Source: Formosa sp030427735 (GTDB taxonomy: Bacteria > Bacteroidota > Bacteroidia > Flavobacteriales > Flavobacteriaceae). Taken from it: DNA of 64,000 nt. Each line of letters opens with the position of its first letter. Position 1 is the stretch's first letter. Of the stretch, positions 8,771-17,119 are shown piece by piece. Location of the stretch: positions 806,001 to 870,000 of the forward strand of contig NZ_CP195158.1 of assembly GCF_051200825.1 (NCBI RefSeq). The letters run 5' to 3'. Made by a program: the position numbers and the translations under genes. The notes beneath the pieces were generated by a model. The model was given only the letters and a program-made list of their open reading frames with translations. It made no database searches and was not told where the DNA came from.

Positions 8771-10279
8771 TTATTTTTTTATCACTTTGTTTAATATTCC
8801 AAATACACTTCTAATAAAAGTGGCGCTGGTTAGTACTTTTATAACAGGATTCATGGCTGTACTTTTTCTAGAGCTTGTAGTGGTGCTTTTTCGGGTTGTT
8901 TTGGCGCGTTCCTGTTCGGCCTCGGCTTGTTTTATTTTAGCGTTTAACATTTCGTAAGCACTCTCTCTGTCTATAGTATCGTTATATTTTTTTACCAGTT
9001 TAGACGCTGTTACAAGTGCTTCTAATTCAGTCGCTGTTAATATGTCCATGCGGCTCATAGGTGCGCGCATCATAGTTGCGGCTAATGGCGTAGGCCTGCC
9101 TTTTTCGTCTAGGGCAGAAACAAGAGCTTCTCCTGTGCCAAGCGATGTTAATACCGTTTCGGTATCGTAATACTCAGAAATAGGATAGTTCTGTGCTGTT
9201 AGTTTAATAGCTTTTCTGTCTTTTGCAGTAAAGGCTCTAAGGGCGTGTTGTACTTTAAGCCCTAATTGACTCAGTACGGCTTCGGGAACATCGGTTGGGT
9301 TTTGCGTTACAAAATATAGTCCAACCCCTTTACTGCGAATAAGCTTTACAATACTTTCTATTTGGTCATGAAGCGCTTTAGATGCTTCATCAAAAATTAA
9401 GTGGGCCTCGTCTATAAATATTACTAATTCAGGTCTGCCAGTATCACCTTGCTCGGGGAAGGTTGTGTAAATTTCAGCCAAAAGGCTAAGCATGAATGTA
9501 GAGAAAAGTTTTGGACGGTCTTGAATATCGGTTAATCTTAAAATATTAATATAGCCTCTTCCGTTATCATCTAAACGTAATAAATCTTGAACATCGAAAG
9601 AGGTTTCTCCAAAAAACAAGTCGGCGCCTTGTTGTTCCAATTCTACAATTTTTCTTAAAATAGCTCCGGTAGAGGCTGTGGATATGCGTCCGTAAGCCTC
9701 TTCGAATTCTTTTTTGCCTTCTTGGGTGGCGTATTGTAATATTTTTTTGAAATCTTTTAAGTCCAATAAAGGGAGCGCATGGTCATCGCAATATTTAAAA
9801 ATAACCGATACAATACCAGATTGGGTGTCTGATAAATCTAAAATACGCGATAATAAAACAGGGCCAAATTCACTTACTGTGGCTCTAAGTCTTACACCAT
9901 CTTGTTCCGATAGGCTTAGCAATTCTACAGGAAATGCTTTTGGTGCGTATGGAAAGCCAATTTTGTCGTGGCGTTCGGTAATTTTACTGTTTGCATCGCC
10001 AGATTTAGCCAATCCGCTCAAGTCGCCCTTAATATCCATAAGTAAAACCGGTATGCCGTGCTCCGATAAGTTTTCGGCCATAACTTGTAGTGTTTTGGTT
10101 TTTCCTGTTCCTGTGGCTCCTGCAATTAAACCATGGCGGTTTAACGTTTTTAAAGGGATGTTTACAAAAGCATTTTTTATAGCCTGTTCGTTTAACATGG
10201 CTGCACCTAAGGTAATATAGTCGCCTTTAAAAGTGTTTCCTTCTTTAATTTCGGATAAAAAAGCATCGTTTTGAGCCAT
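8771..10279 (-). CDS. HerA-like ATPase (helicase HerA/DUF853 family)
   Basis: This 502-residue P-loop ATPase belongs to the HerA/FtsK superfamily branch annotated as DUF853. Walker A is AGATGTGKT (about 53-61), Walker B is LVIFIDEAHL (about 285-294), and GLYFVTQNPTDVPEAVLSQL (about 325-344) is the conserved sensor/arginine-finger region. The C-terminus is basic and coiled. No NurA nuclease gene is nearby, so a role in end resection like archaeal HerA-NurA cannot be assumed; bacterial members of this branch remain poorly characterised. It is the first gene of the minus-strand operon reaching to the hydrolase and is divergent from queE. Confidence 0.88.
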   Translation of the reverse strand: MAQNDAFLSEIKEGNTFKGDYITLGAAMLNEQAIKNAFVNIPLKTLNRHGLIAGATGTGKTKTLQVMAENLSEHGIPVLLMDIKGDLSGLAKSGDANSKITERHDKIGFPYAPKAFPVELLSLSEQDGVRLRATVSEFGPVLLSRILDLSDTQSGIVSVIFKYCDDHALPLLDLKDFKKILQYATQEGKKEFEEAYGRISTASTGAILRKIVELEQQGADLFFGETSFDVQDLLRLDDNGRGYINILRLTDIQDRPKLFSTFMLSLLAEIYTTFPEQGDTGRPELVIFIDEAHLIFDEASKALHDQIESIVKLIRSKGVGLYFVTQNPTDVPEAVLSQLGLKVQHALRAFTAKDRKAIKLTAQNYPISEYYDTETVLTSLGTGEALVSALDEKGRPTPLAATMMRAPMSRMDILTATELEALVTASKLVKKYNDTIDRESAYEMLNAKIKQAEAEQERAKTTRKSTTTSSRKSTAMNPVIKVLTSATFIRSVFGILNKVIKK

Positions 10280-10369
10280 AAGTCTTAATTTTTCTATAAA
10301 AATACTAATCTTGAAGTAATCCGCTCCAAATCTTTTTAAGATTTTATGGGCAAACTTGAAACTGTAAAC

Positions 10370-10377
10370 TATCTTTG
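10370..10377 (+). promoter_or_regulatory. Promoter -7 box of queE
   Basis: TATCTTTG matches TAnnTTTG exactly and ends 6 nt before the queE ATG, predicting a leaderless or nearly leaderless transcript. It also argues against a TTG start at 10375, which would lie inside the promoter. Confidence 0.65.
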
Positions 10378-10383
10378 CACCCT

Positions 10384-11013
10384 ATGAAGCAAGAGATTCA
10401 AGAGTTGGTTAATAAAGGTGTTATGCTTCCTTTAATGGAAGAGTTTTATACCATACAAGGCGAAGGCTATCACAAAGGTACGGCAGCTTATTTTATTCGT
10501 GTTGGTGGTTGCGATGTCGGTTGCCATTGGTGCGATGTGAAGGAGAGCTGGGATGCCGAATTACATCCGCCTACAGAAACGGAAAAAATAGTTGAAAAAG
10601 CCGCTTTGCATAGTAATACTATTGTAGTTACTGGCGGTGAGCCTTTAACTTGGGATATGACAGAGCTAACAACGCAATTAAAAGCAAAAGGGCTTCAAAC
10701 GCATATAGAAACTTCTGGGGCTTATCCGTTAACAGGAACATGGGATTGGATTTGTTTATCGCCCAAAAAACTGAAATTGCCTACTGCAGAAGTATCAGCG
10801 AAAGCAAACGAATTAAAAGTTATTGTTTACAATAAAGACGATTTTAAGTTTGCCGAAGAACAGGCGGCCAAAGTTGGCGAAAATTGTATCCTATATTTAC
10901 AACCAGAATGGAGCAAGCGCGATAAGATAATTCCTGAAATTGTAGATTACGTAATGGCAAATCCTAAATGGAAAGTGTCTTTACAAACTCATAAATATTT
11001 AAATATTCCTTAA
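10384..11013 (+). CDS. queE: 7-carboxy-7-deazaguanine synthase QueE
   Basis: QueE is a radical SAM enzyme that contracts 6-carboxytetrahydropterin to 7-carboxy-7-deazaguanine in queuosine synthesis. The 209-residue product has the N-terminal substrate loop EEFYTIQGEGYHKGTAAYF, a cluster motif CDVGCHWC (Cys43, Cys47, Cys50; CX3CX2C as in canonical members) and the SAM-binding VTGGEPL. The ATG at 10384 is chosen because the longer frame's TTG at 10375 lies within the promoter box. No other queuosine gene is in the window, though folE, whose product GTP cyclohydrolase I supplies the shared precursor, is 14 kb away. A terminator follows. Confidence 0.94.
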   Translation: MKQEIQELVNKGVMLPLMEEFYTIQGEGYHKGTAAYFIRVGGCDVGCHWCDVKESWDAELHPPTETEKIVEKAALHSNTIVVTGGEPLTWDMTELTTQLKAKGLQTHIETSGAYPLTGTWDWICLSPKKLKLPTAEVSAKANELKVIVYNKDDFKFAEEQAAKVGENCILYLQPEWSKRDKIIPEIVDYVMANPKWKVSLQTHKYLNIP

Positions 11014-11031
11014 AAAGAGGAACCAAAGCAT

Positions 11032-11065
11032 AAAAAAGCCGCTTTTTAATAAAAGCGGCTTTTTT
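11032..11065. terminator. Bidirectional terminator between queE and the DUF2911 gene
   Basis: A 15-bp perfect stem (11032-11046 with 11051-11065) with a TAAT loop has A-runs on one side and T-runs on the other, so it can stop both the queE transcript and the converging minus-strand DUF2911 transcript. Confidence 0.88.
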
Positions 11066-11089
11066 ATGTTGTTTTAAACTATAAATAGA

Positions 11090-11632
11090 TTATAATTTAA
11101 AAGGAACCTGTACACGTGTAGTTCCCCAAGCTAGGTGCATGGTGGCATTTTTATCGTCTCCTGTAAAAGCAATAGAAAATGCTTCAATCGGTTCGCTGTC
11201 TGTAGAAACGATACCGTTGGCACGAGCCACATCGTTAGCTTCGTTATACGAGTAAGCGCCCCAAGCATTAACATCCGAACTTAAAATAACCGTCCAAGTT
11301 TTTTCTCCAGGAATAGTAAATAAAGCGTAAGATCCAGGTTTAATGGTCTTGTCTCCAAAAACAACTGGTTTGTAAAATGTGATTTCAGGAATTTCGTTTG
11401 CTCCTGTTCTCCAAACTTTGCCTTGTGGCGCTAGTTGCTCTAAACTTCTTTCGTTTAATTGAGGTCTGCTGTATACCACTTTAATGGCTTTGTTTGCTTC
11501 TTTGTAACTTGCTGGGTAAGCAGCCGCATCCATTGGGCTTTTGTCTAAACCTTTAAATTCTTGGGCTTGTACTGCGGTACAAAGGCTAAATGCTAAAGCA
11601 ACGAAAAATGTAGAGACTTTAAATAATTTCAT
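11090..11632 (-). CDS. Exported DUF2911 protein
   Basis: The 180-residue protein has a Sec signal peptide (1-23, ending AVQAQ) and a DUF2911 domain. The family pattern is visible as VVYSRPQLNERS (about 52-63), GKVWRTGANEIPEITFYKPV (about 71-90), GDKTIKPGSYALFTIPGE and the C-terminal TMHLAWGTTRVQVPF. These proteins are common in Bacteroidota, predicted to be periplasmic or outer-membrane associated beta-rich proteins of unknown function. It stands alone on the minus strand between two terminators or promoters. The upstream region is AT-rich and I could not identify a good -7 box. Confidence 0.88.
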   Translation of the reverse strand: MKLFKVSTFFVALAFSLCTAVQAQEFKGLDKSPMDAAAYPASYKEANKAIKVVYSRPQLNERSLEQLAPQGKVWRTGANEIPEITFYKPVVFGDKTIKPGSYALFTIPGEKTWTVILSSDVNAWGAYSYNEANDVARANGIVSTDSEPIEAFSIAFTGDDKNATMHLAWGTTRVQVPFKL

Positions 11633-11874
11633 AATGTTTTGTTTTAATAATGATTAATAAGGTATGTAGGTGTAAAGGTCGGTAAAATCTGTTTAAGTTT
11701 ACATATTTAATGAGAATGAAATATATATTGTGTGTTTGGTTTTTAATTTTATTTAAAATTGATTTTTTAGTTTTAAATTGTAATTAATTTTATGTTTATT
11801 GTTTCATTGTATGAGTTATAGTTTCATATTTGCTTTGTAATTAAAATAAAAAAAGAAATTAAAATATATAGATT
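11633..11874. other. AT-rich intergenic region before asnB
   Basis: This 242-bp divergent region contains no open frame of note. The best promoter-like sequence for asnB is CATATTTG at 11825-11832 (one mismatch to TAnnTTTG). It is strongly T-rich on the plus strand, and no further structure was found. Confidence 0.4.
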
Positions 11875-13548
11875 ATGTGTGGAATAGTATGTGCATTCGA
11901 CTTAAAACAAGGGGCTGAAGATTTACGTCCTCAAATTTTAGAAATGTCAAAAAAAGTGCGTCATCGTGGACCAGATTGGAGTGGGATTTATAGTAATGAT
12001 AAAGCGATTTTAGCACACGAACGTTTAGCTATTGTAGATCCAGCTTCGGGAAAGCAACCGTTGTTTAGTCCAGATAAAAAGTTGGTTTTAGCGGCCAATG
12101 GAGAAATTTATAATCACCGTGAGTTACGTAAGCAATTTGATGGAACATACGAATTTCAAACCCAGTCTGATTGCGAAGTTATTTTAGCGCTTTACAAAGA
12201 AAAGGGTGTAGATTTTGTTGATGAATTAAACGGAATTTTTGGATTTGCTATTTATGATGTCGATAAAGACGAGTATTTTATTGCTCGCGACCACATGGGT
12301 ATTATTCCGTTATACATAGGATGGGATCAAAACGGAACCTTTTATGTGGCTTCCGAATTAAAAGCGCTTGAGGGCTATTGTACAAAAATAGAGCTGTTTC
12401 CTCCTGGACATTACATGTCTAGTAAAGATGGTAAATTTGTTAAATGGTATGTTCGTGATTGGACAGAGTTTGATGCAGTAAAGGAAAACGAGACCAGTAT
12501 TAAAGCTATAAAAGAAGCTTTAGAAGCAGCGGTTCACAGACAATTAATGAGCGATGTGCCTTACGGGGTGTTGCTGTCTGGAGGGTTAGATTCTTCGGTA
12601 ACGTCTGCTATTGCTAAAAAATATGCGCAAAAACGTATAGAAAGCGACGATACTTCTGATGCTTGGTGGCCGCAATTGCATTCATTTTCTGTTGGTTTAG
12701 AAGGATCGCCAGATTTGGCTGCGGCTCAAAAAGTTGCCGACCATATTGGTACCGTGCATCACGAAATTAAATTCACTATCCAAGAAGGCTTAGATGCTAT
12801 TCGCGATGTAATTTATAACCTAGAAACCTACGATATTACCACCATTCGTGCGAGTACGCCTATGTATTTAATGGCGCGAGTTATTAAATCTATGGGTATT
12901 AAAATGGTGTTGTCTGGCGAAGGTGCCGATGAACTTTTTGGGGGTTATCTTTACTTTCATAAAGCGCCAAACGCTAAAGAGTTTCACGAAGAAACTGTAC
13001 GTAAATTAAGTAAACTACATATGTACGATTGTTTACGTGCCAATAAAAGTTTAGCGGCTTGGGGTATAGAAGGACGTGTGCCATTTTTAGATAAAGAATT
13101 TATAGATGTAGCTATGAGCATAAACCCTCAAGATAAAATGATTAATGGCGAGCGAATGGAGAAATGGGTGGTGCGTAAAGCTTTTGAAGACATGTTACCA
13201 GAAAGTGTGGCATGGCGACAAAAAGAACAATTTAGCGACGGTGTAGGTTATAGTTGGATTGATACGCTTAAAGAAATTGTAAACGAAGAAGTGTCAGACG
13301 AGCAATTGGCCAACGCACATTTCAGGTTTCCAATACAAACACCGCAAAATAAAGAAGAGTTTTATTACCGTTCAATTTTCGAAGAGCATTTCCCAAGCGA
13401 TGCCGCAGCTTTAAGTGTGCCACAAGAAGCCAGTGTAGCTTGTAGTACAAAAATTGCTTTAGAGTGGGACGAGGCCTTTAAAAACATGAACGACCCAAGT
13501 GGTAGAGCAGTGGCAAAAGTACATACCGATGCTTATCAAATAGCGTAA
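11875..13548 (+). CDS. asnB: Asparagine synthase B (glutamine-hydrolysing)
   Basis: AsnB converts aspartate, glutamine and ATP to asparagine. The 557 residues begin MCGIV, exposing the N-terminal nucleophile Cys2 of the class II glutaminase domain (1-190, with ERLAIVD and the Asn/Gly segment AANGEIYNH). The synthetase domain carries the PP-loop VLLSGGLDSS (about 231-240) and the ATP/aspartate segment SGEGADELFGGY. Length matches E. coli AsnB (554), favouring the housekeeping AsnB over the longer AsnO-like paralogues. It is monocistronic, with a strong terminator after the stop. Confidence 0.96.
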   Translation: MCGIVCAFDLKQGAEDLRPQILEMSKKVRHRGPDWSGIYSNDKAILAHERLAIVDPASGKQPLFSPDKKLVLAANGEIYNHRELRKQFDGTYEFQTQSDCEVILALYKEKGVDFVDELNGIFGFAIYDVDKDEYFIARDHMGIIPLYIGWDQNGTFYVASELKALEGYCTKIELFPPGHYMSSKDGKFVKWYVRDWTEFDAVKENETSIKAIKEALEAAVHRQLMSDVPYGVLLSGGLDSSVTSAIAKKYAQKRIESDDTSDAWWPQLHSFSVGLEGSPDLAAAQKVADHIGTVHHEIKFTIQEGLDAIRDVIYNLETYDITTIRASTPMYLMARVIKSMGIKMVLSGEGADELFGGYLYFHKAPNAKEFHEETVRKLSKLHMYDCLRANKSLAAWGIEGRVPFLDKEFIDVAMSINPQDKMINGERMEKWVVRKAFEDMLPESVAWRQKEQFSDGVGYSWIDTLKEIVNEEVSDEQLANAHFRFPIQTPQNKEEFYYRSIFEEHFPSDAAALSVPQEASVACSTKIALEWDEAFKNMNDPSGRAVAKVHTDAYQIA

Positions 13549-13572
13549 ACGTATATAATTTTTTAGTGTTGC

Positions 13573-13615
13573 AAAACCTCAATAGCTCTGTTTTTAGAGC
13601 TGTTGAGGTTTTTTG
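13573..13615 (+). terminator. Intrinsic terminator after asnB
   Basis: A stem pairing AAAACCTCAA plus AGCTCT with its complement (13573-13589 with 13596-13612) around a T-rich loop is followed by TTTTGGTTTTT. It lies 25 bp after the asnB stop. Confidence 0.85.
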
Positions 13616-13757
13616 GTTTTTAACACTTGTAGAAAATGAGTTTAAATTTGTTTTAAGGTCGTTTTTAGCCCTTTTAAGCGCGTTTGTAGTAATTAACAAA
13701 TGTTGATAAAAATAAAGGTGAGTACGTTATATACTTTTAAAACACGTTCAAAATTCG

Positions 13758-13765
13758 TATATTTG
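13758..13765 (+). promoter_or_regulatory. Promoter -7 box of gyrB
   Basis: TATATTTG at 13758-13765 places the probable transcription start near 13771, giving a leader of about 68 nt that contains the hairpin at 13775-13801. Confidence 0.65.
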
Positions 13766-13774
13766 TATGTATCC

Positions 13775-13801
13775 AAAATGATGCGCCCTGCATCATTTTT
13801 T
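13775..13801 (+). promoter_or_regulatory. Terminator-like hairpin in the gyrB leader
   Basis: AAAATGATGC (13775-13784) pairs perfectly with GCATCATTTT (13790-13799) over a 5-nt loop and continues into a run of T. It sits between the predicted gyrB promoter and the start codon, where an intrinsic terminator would act as an attenuator. A weaker competing helix can form between ATCAT (13792-13796) and ATGAT (13807-13811). A plain 5'-stabilising hairpin is the alternative. Confidence 0.55.
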
Positions 13802-13838
13802 TATGCATGATATTTCAAAAAAATAACATATAATTTTT

Positions 13839-15779
13839 ATGAGCGAAGAAGCTAAAAAACACAATTACTCGGCCGATAGTATACAGGCTTTAGAGGGTAT
13901 GGAGCACGTTAGAATGCGTCCATCGATGTATATTGGAGATGTGGGTGTAAGAGGGTTGCACCATTTGGTTTATGAGGTTGTAGATAACTCTATAGACGAG
14001 GCCTTGGCCGGACATTGCGATACCATTAAAGTTATTATAAACGAAGATAACTCTATTACCACCGAAGATAACGGGCGTGGTATTCCGGTAGATATTCATA
14101 AAAAAGAAGGTATTTCAGCCCTAGAGGTGGTAATGACCAAGATTGGTGCTGGAGGAAAGTTCGATAAAGATTCCTATAAAGTGTCCGGTGGATTGCACGG
14201 TGTAGGGGTAAGTTGTGTTAACGCCCTTTCCGAGCATTTAAAAGCAACGGTTTACAGAGATGGTACTATTTGGGAACAAGAATACGAACGTGGTAAAACC
14301 CTGTATCCTGTAAAGTCTGTTGGCGAAACAGAAAAAAGAGGTACCGTAGTAACCTTTAAACCAGATCCAACTATATTCAAGCAAACTCTAGAGTATAGTT
14401 ACGATACTTTAGCAAGTAGAATGCGCGAATTGGCATACTTAAATAAAGGTATTACCATTACTTTAATAGACAGAAGAGCAAAGAAAGAAGATGGCGAGTT
14501 TGAAGGGGAAACGTTTTATTCTGAAAATGGATTAAAAGAATTTGTTTCCTTCTTAGATGGCAATCGCGAGCCACTTATTAAAGACGTTATTGCTTTTGAA
14601 GGCGAGAAAAACGATATCCCTGTAGAGGTTGCTATGATTTATAATACCTCGTATTCAGAGAATTTACACTCTTACGTTAATAATATTAATACCCACGAAG
14701 GTGGAACGCATCTTTCAGGATTTAGACGTGGTTTAACCCACACCTTAAAAAAGTACGCCGATAGTTCTGGATTAACAGATAAGCTGAAATTTGAAATTTC
14801 TGGAGACGATTTCCGTGAAGGACTTACCGCCATTATTTCTGTAAAAGTAGCAGAGCCTCAGTTTGAAGGGCAAACAAAAACGAAGCTAGGAAACAGAGAA
14901 GTATCTGCATCGGTAAGCCAAGCGGTTTCAGAAATGTTAACCGACTATTTAGAAGAGCATCCAGAAGACGCAAAAACCATAGTTCAAAAAGTGATTTTAG
15001 CGGCACAAGCCCGTCACGCGGCGCAAAAAGCACGCGAAATGGTTCAGCGTAAAACGGTTATGAGTATTGGTGGTTTACCAGGGAAACTAAGCGATTGCTC
15101 AGAGCAAGACCCAACAAAATGCGAAGTGTTTTTGGTAGAGGGAGATTCGGCAGGCGGAACTGCTAAGCAAGGCCGAGATCGTAACTTCCAAGCCATTTTA
15201 CCGTTACGTGGTAAAATTCTTAACGTAGAAAAAGCCATGCAACACAAGGTTTTTGAAAACGAAGAAATTAAAAACATCTTTACAGCTTTAGGGGTAACTA
15301 TAGGAACGGAAGAAGATAGTAAAGCACTTAACCTATCAAAATTAAGATATCACAAAGTGGTTATTATGTGTGATGCCGATATTGATGGTAGCCACATTGC
15401 TACGTTAATCTTAACGTTCTTCTTTAGATACATGCGAGAGTTAATAGAAAATGGACATATATACATTGCTACACCACCATTATATTTAGTTAAAAAAGGT
15501 GCTAAAAAGCAATATGCATGGAGTGATTCTGAACGCGACCAGTTGGTAGAAGAGTTTGGAGGTTCGGCTGGAATACAGCGTTATAAAGGTCTTGGAGAAA
15601 TGAATGCCGAGCAATTATGGGACACTACTATGAATCCTGAATTCAGAACCTTAAGACAGGTAAATATAGATAATGGTAGCGAAGCCGATAGAATTTTCTC
15701 AATGTTGATGGGTGATGAAGTACCACCGCGTAGAGAGTTTATCGAGAAAAACGCAGTGTATGCCAATATTGATGCATAA
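13839..15779 (+). CDS. gyrB: DNA gyrase subunit B
   Basis: GyrB is the ATPase subunit of DNA gyrase, which introduces negative supercoils. The 646 residues show the GHKL ATPase motifs EVVDNSIDEA (about 47-56), EDNGRGIPVDIHKKEG and GGLHGVGVSCVNAL, the transducer QTKTKLGN region, and the TOPRIM motifs EGDSAGG and DADIDGSHI. The C-terminus keeps RYKGLGEMNAEQLW. Length is that of GyrB without the large insert of enterobacteria (about 804), and GyrB is preferred over ParE by QTKTKLGN and the leader context. The gene is flanked by terminators and is transcribed alone; gyrA is not in the window. Confidence 0.95.
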   Translation: MSEEAKKHNYSADSIQALEGMEHVRMRPSMYIGDVGVRGLHHLVYEVVDNSIDEALAGHCDTIKVIINEDNSITTEDNGRGIPVDIHKKEGISALEVVMTKIGAGGKFDKDSYKVSGGLHGVGVSCVNALSEHLKATVYRDGTIWEQEYERGKTLYPVKSVGETEKRGTVVTFKPDPTIFKQTLEYSYDTLASRMRELAYLNKGITITLIDRRAKKEDGEFEGETFYSENGLKEFVSFLDGNREPLIKDVIAFEGEKNDIPVEVAMIYNTSYSENLHSYVNNINTHEGGTHLSGFRRGLTHTLKKYADSSGLTDKLKFEISGDDFREGLTAIISVKVAEPQFEGQTKTKLGNREVSASVSQAVSEMLTDYLEEHPEDAKTIVQKVILAAQARHAAQKAREMVQRKTVMSIGGLPGKLSDCSEQDPTKCEVFLVEGDSAGGTAKQGRDRNFQAILPLRGKILNVEKAMQHKVFENEEIKNIFTALGVTIGTEEDSKALNLSKLRYHKVVIMCDADIDGSHIATLILTFFFRYMRELIENGHIYIATPPLYLVKKGAKKQYAWSDSERDQLVEEFGGSAGIQRYKGLGEMNAEQLWDTTMNPEFRTLRQVNIDNGSEADRIFSMLMGDEVPPRREFIEKNAVYANIDA

Positions 15780-15782
15780 CAA

Positions 15783-15818
15783 AAAAAACACCTTCAGATT
15801 AATCTCAAGGTGTTTTTT
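15783..15818 (+). terminator. Intrinsic terminator after gyrB
   Basis: AAAAAACACCTT pairs with AAGGTGTTTTTT over a 12-nt loop immediately after the gyrB stop codon. Confidence 0.88.
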
Positions 15819-15928
15819 AATTAAATAACATAAATACATATAAAGTACACATATTTAACATATTTAAAGTAATTGTTAATTGCTGGTATATAGTCATTAA
15901 ACATCGGCATTAGTTATATTAAAAGTGT

Positions 15929-15936
15929 TAAATTTG
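15929..15936 (+). promoter_or_regulatory. Promoter -7 box of mdh
   Basis: TAAATTTG matches TAnnTTTG and lies 40 bp upstream of the mdh ATG. I could not identify a clear -33 element. Confidence 0.5.
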
Positions 15937-15976
15937 CTAGTAATAAATAATTTTCAATCTTAAAAATTTAATATAA

Positions 15977-16903
15977 ATGAAAGTAACAGTAGTTGGAGCA
16001 GGAGCAGTAGGTGCAAGTTGTGCAGAATATATTGCTATTAAAAACTTTGCTTCAGAAGTTGTTTTATTAGACATTAAAGAAGGTTTTGCTGAAGGTAAAG
16101 CTATGGATTTAATGCAAACAGCCTCGTTAAACGGATTCGATACTAAAATTACAGGTGTAACTAACGATTACAGTAAAACAGCCGATAGTGATATTTGTGT
16201 AATTACTTCTGGAATACCACGTAAACCAGGTATGACTCGTGAAGAATTAATCGGGATTAACGCAGGTATTGTAAAAAACGTATCGTCTAGTTTGTTAGAG
16301 CATTCTCCAAACATGATTTTAATCGTGGTAAGTAACCCTATGGATACCATGACATACTTAGCGCACAAAGCTACAGGTTTACCTAAAAACCGTATTATTG
16401 GTATGGGTGGAGCTTTAGATTCTGCTCGTTTTAAATACAGATTAGCCGAGGCCTTAGAAGCGCCAATTAGCGATATAGACGGAATGGTTATTGGTGGACA
16501 TAGCGATACTGGTATGGTGCCATTAACTAGCCATGCTACAAGAAACAGCATTAGAGTGTCTGAATTTTTAAGCGAAGAGCGTTTAGAGCAAGTTGCTGCC
16601 GATACTAAAGTTGGTGGAGCTACTTTAACTAAATTATTAGGTACATCGGCTTGGTACGCGCCAGGTGCAGCTGTATCTGGAATGGTACAAGCTATTGCTT
16701 GCGATACTAAAAAGATTTTCCCATGTTCTACTTTGTTAGATGGAGAATATGGTTTAAGCGACATTTGTATTGGTGTTCCTGTTGTTTTAGGAAAAAATGG
16801 AATAGAGCGTATTGTTGATATTCCTTTAAGCGATGCTGAAAAAGCGCATCTTCAATCGAGTGCAGAAGGTGTTAAAAAGACTAATGGTTTATTAGAAGTA
16901 TAG
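15977..16903 (+). CDS. mdh: Malate dehydrogenase
   Basis: Mdh interconverts malate and oxaloacetate with NAD in the citric acid cycle. The 308-residue protein belongs to the LDH-like (type 3) malate dehydrogenases: NAD-binding VVGAGAVGASCAEY (about 4-17), the substrate arginine loop TSGIPRKPGMTREEL (about 77-91), SNPMDTMTY (about 118-126) and the catalytic histidine in GGHSDTGMVP (about 173-182). Arg in GIPRKPG rather than Gln supports malate over lactate specificity. It is monocistronic, with its own promoter and terminator. Confidence 0.95.
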   Translation: MKVTVVGAGAVGASCAEYIAIKNFASEVVLLDIKEGFAEGKAMDLMQTASLNGFDTKITGVTNDYSKTADSDICVITSGIPRKPGMTREELIGINAGIVKNVSSSLLEHSPNMILIVVSNPMDTMTYLAHKATGLPKNRIIGMGGALDSARFKYRLAEALEAPISDIDGMVIGGHSDTGMVPLTSHATRNSIRVSEFLSEERLEQVAADTKVGGATLTKLLGTSAWYAPGAAVSGMVQAIACDTKKIFPCSTLLDGEYGLSDICIGVPVVLGKNGIERIVDIPLSDAEKAHLQSSAEGVKKTNGLLEV

Positions 16904-16926
16904 TAATAAGCTAAAGTTTATACAAT

Positions 16927-16973
16927 AATCGTCCGATTAGGTTTAACAATCTAATCGGGCGATTTCGTTTTTT
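16927..16973 (+). terminator. Intrinsic terminator after mdh
   Basis: A 14-bp stem (16927-16940 with 16951-16964) with one wobble pair and a 10-nt loop is followed by a run of T. Confidence 0.85.
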
Positions 16974-17048
16974 ATATTTATAATGCAGTTATGCGAAGCT
17001 TCTCATAAATAAAGCATTAGTAGATACGGGATACTTTATAAAATTTTA

Positions 17049-17056
17049 TATATTTG
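17049..17056 (+). promoter_or_regulatory. Promoter -7 box of the exported unknown protein
   Basis: TATATTTG lies 63 bp upstream of the coding sequence that begins at 17120. Confidence 0.5.
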
Positions 17057-17119
17057 ACGCGCTTAAATTTTTAGCTTTAAAGGACTAAATTTTCATATTT
17101 AAGCAGCAATACAAGTAAA

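Noticed and set aside
9714..10220. 168-codon open frame antisense to the HerA-like gene
   Set aside because: Opposite strand of a well-supported ATPase; no similarity or promoter.
10375..10383. TTG start for queE
   Set aside because: The TTG belongs to the promoter box TATCTTTG; the ATG at 10384 fits the family N-terminus.
16168..16764. 198-codon open frame antisense to mdh
   Set aside because: Runs opposite a clear mdh gene; the translated sequence has no domain and follows from codon bias of the sense strand.
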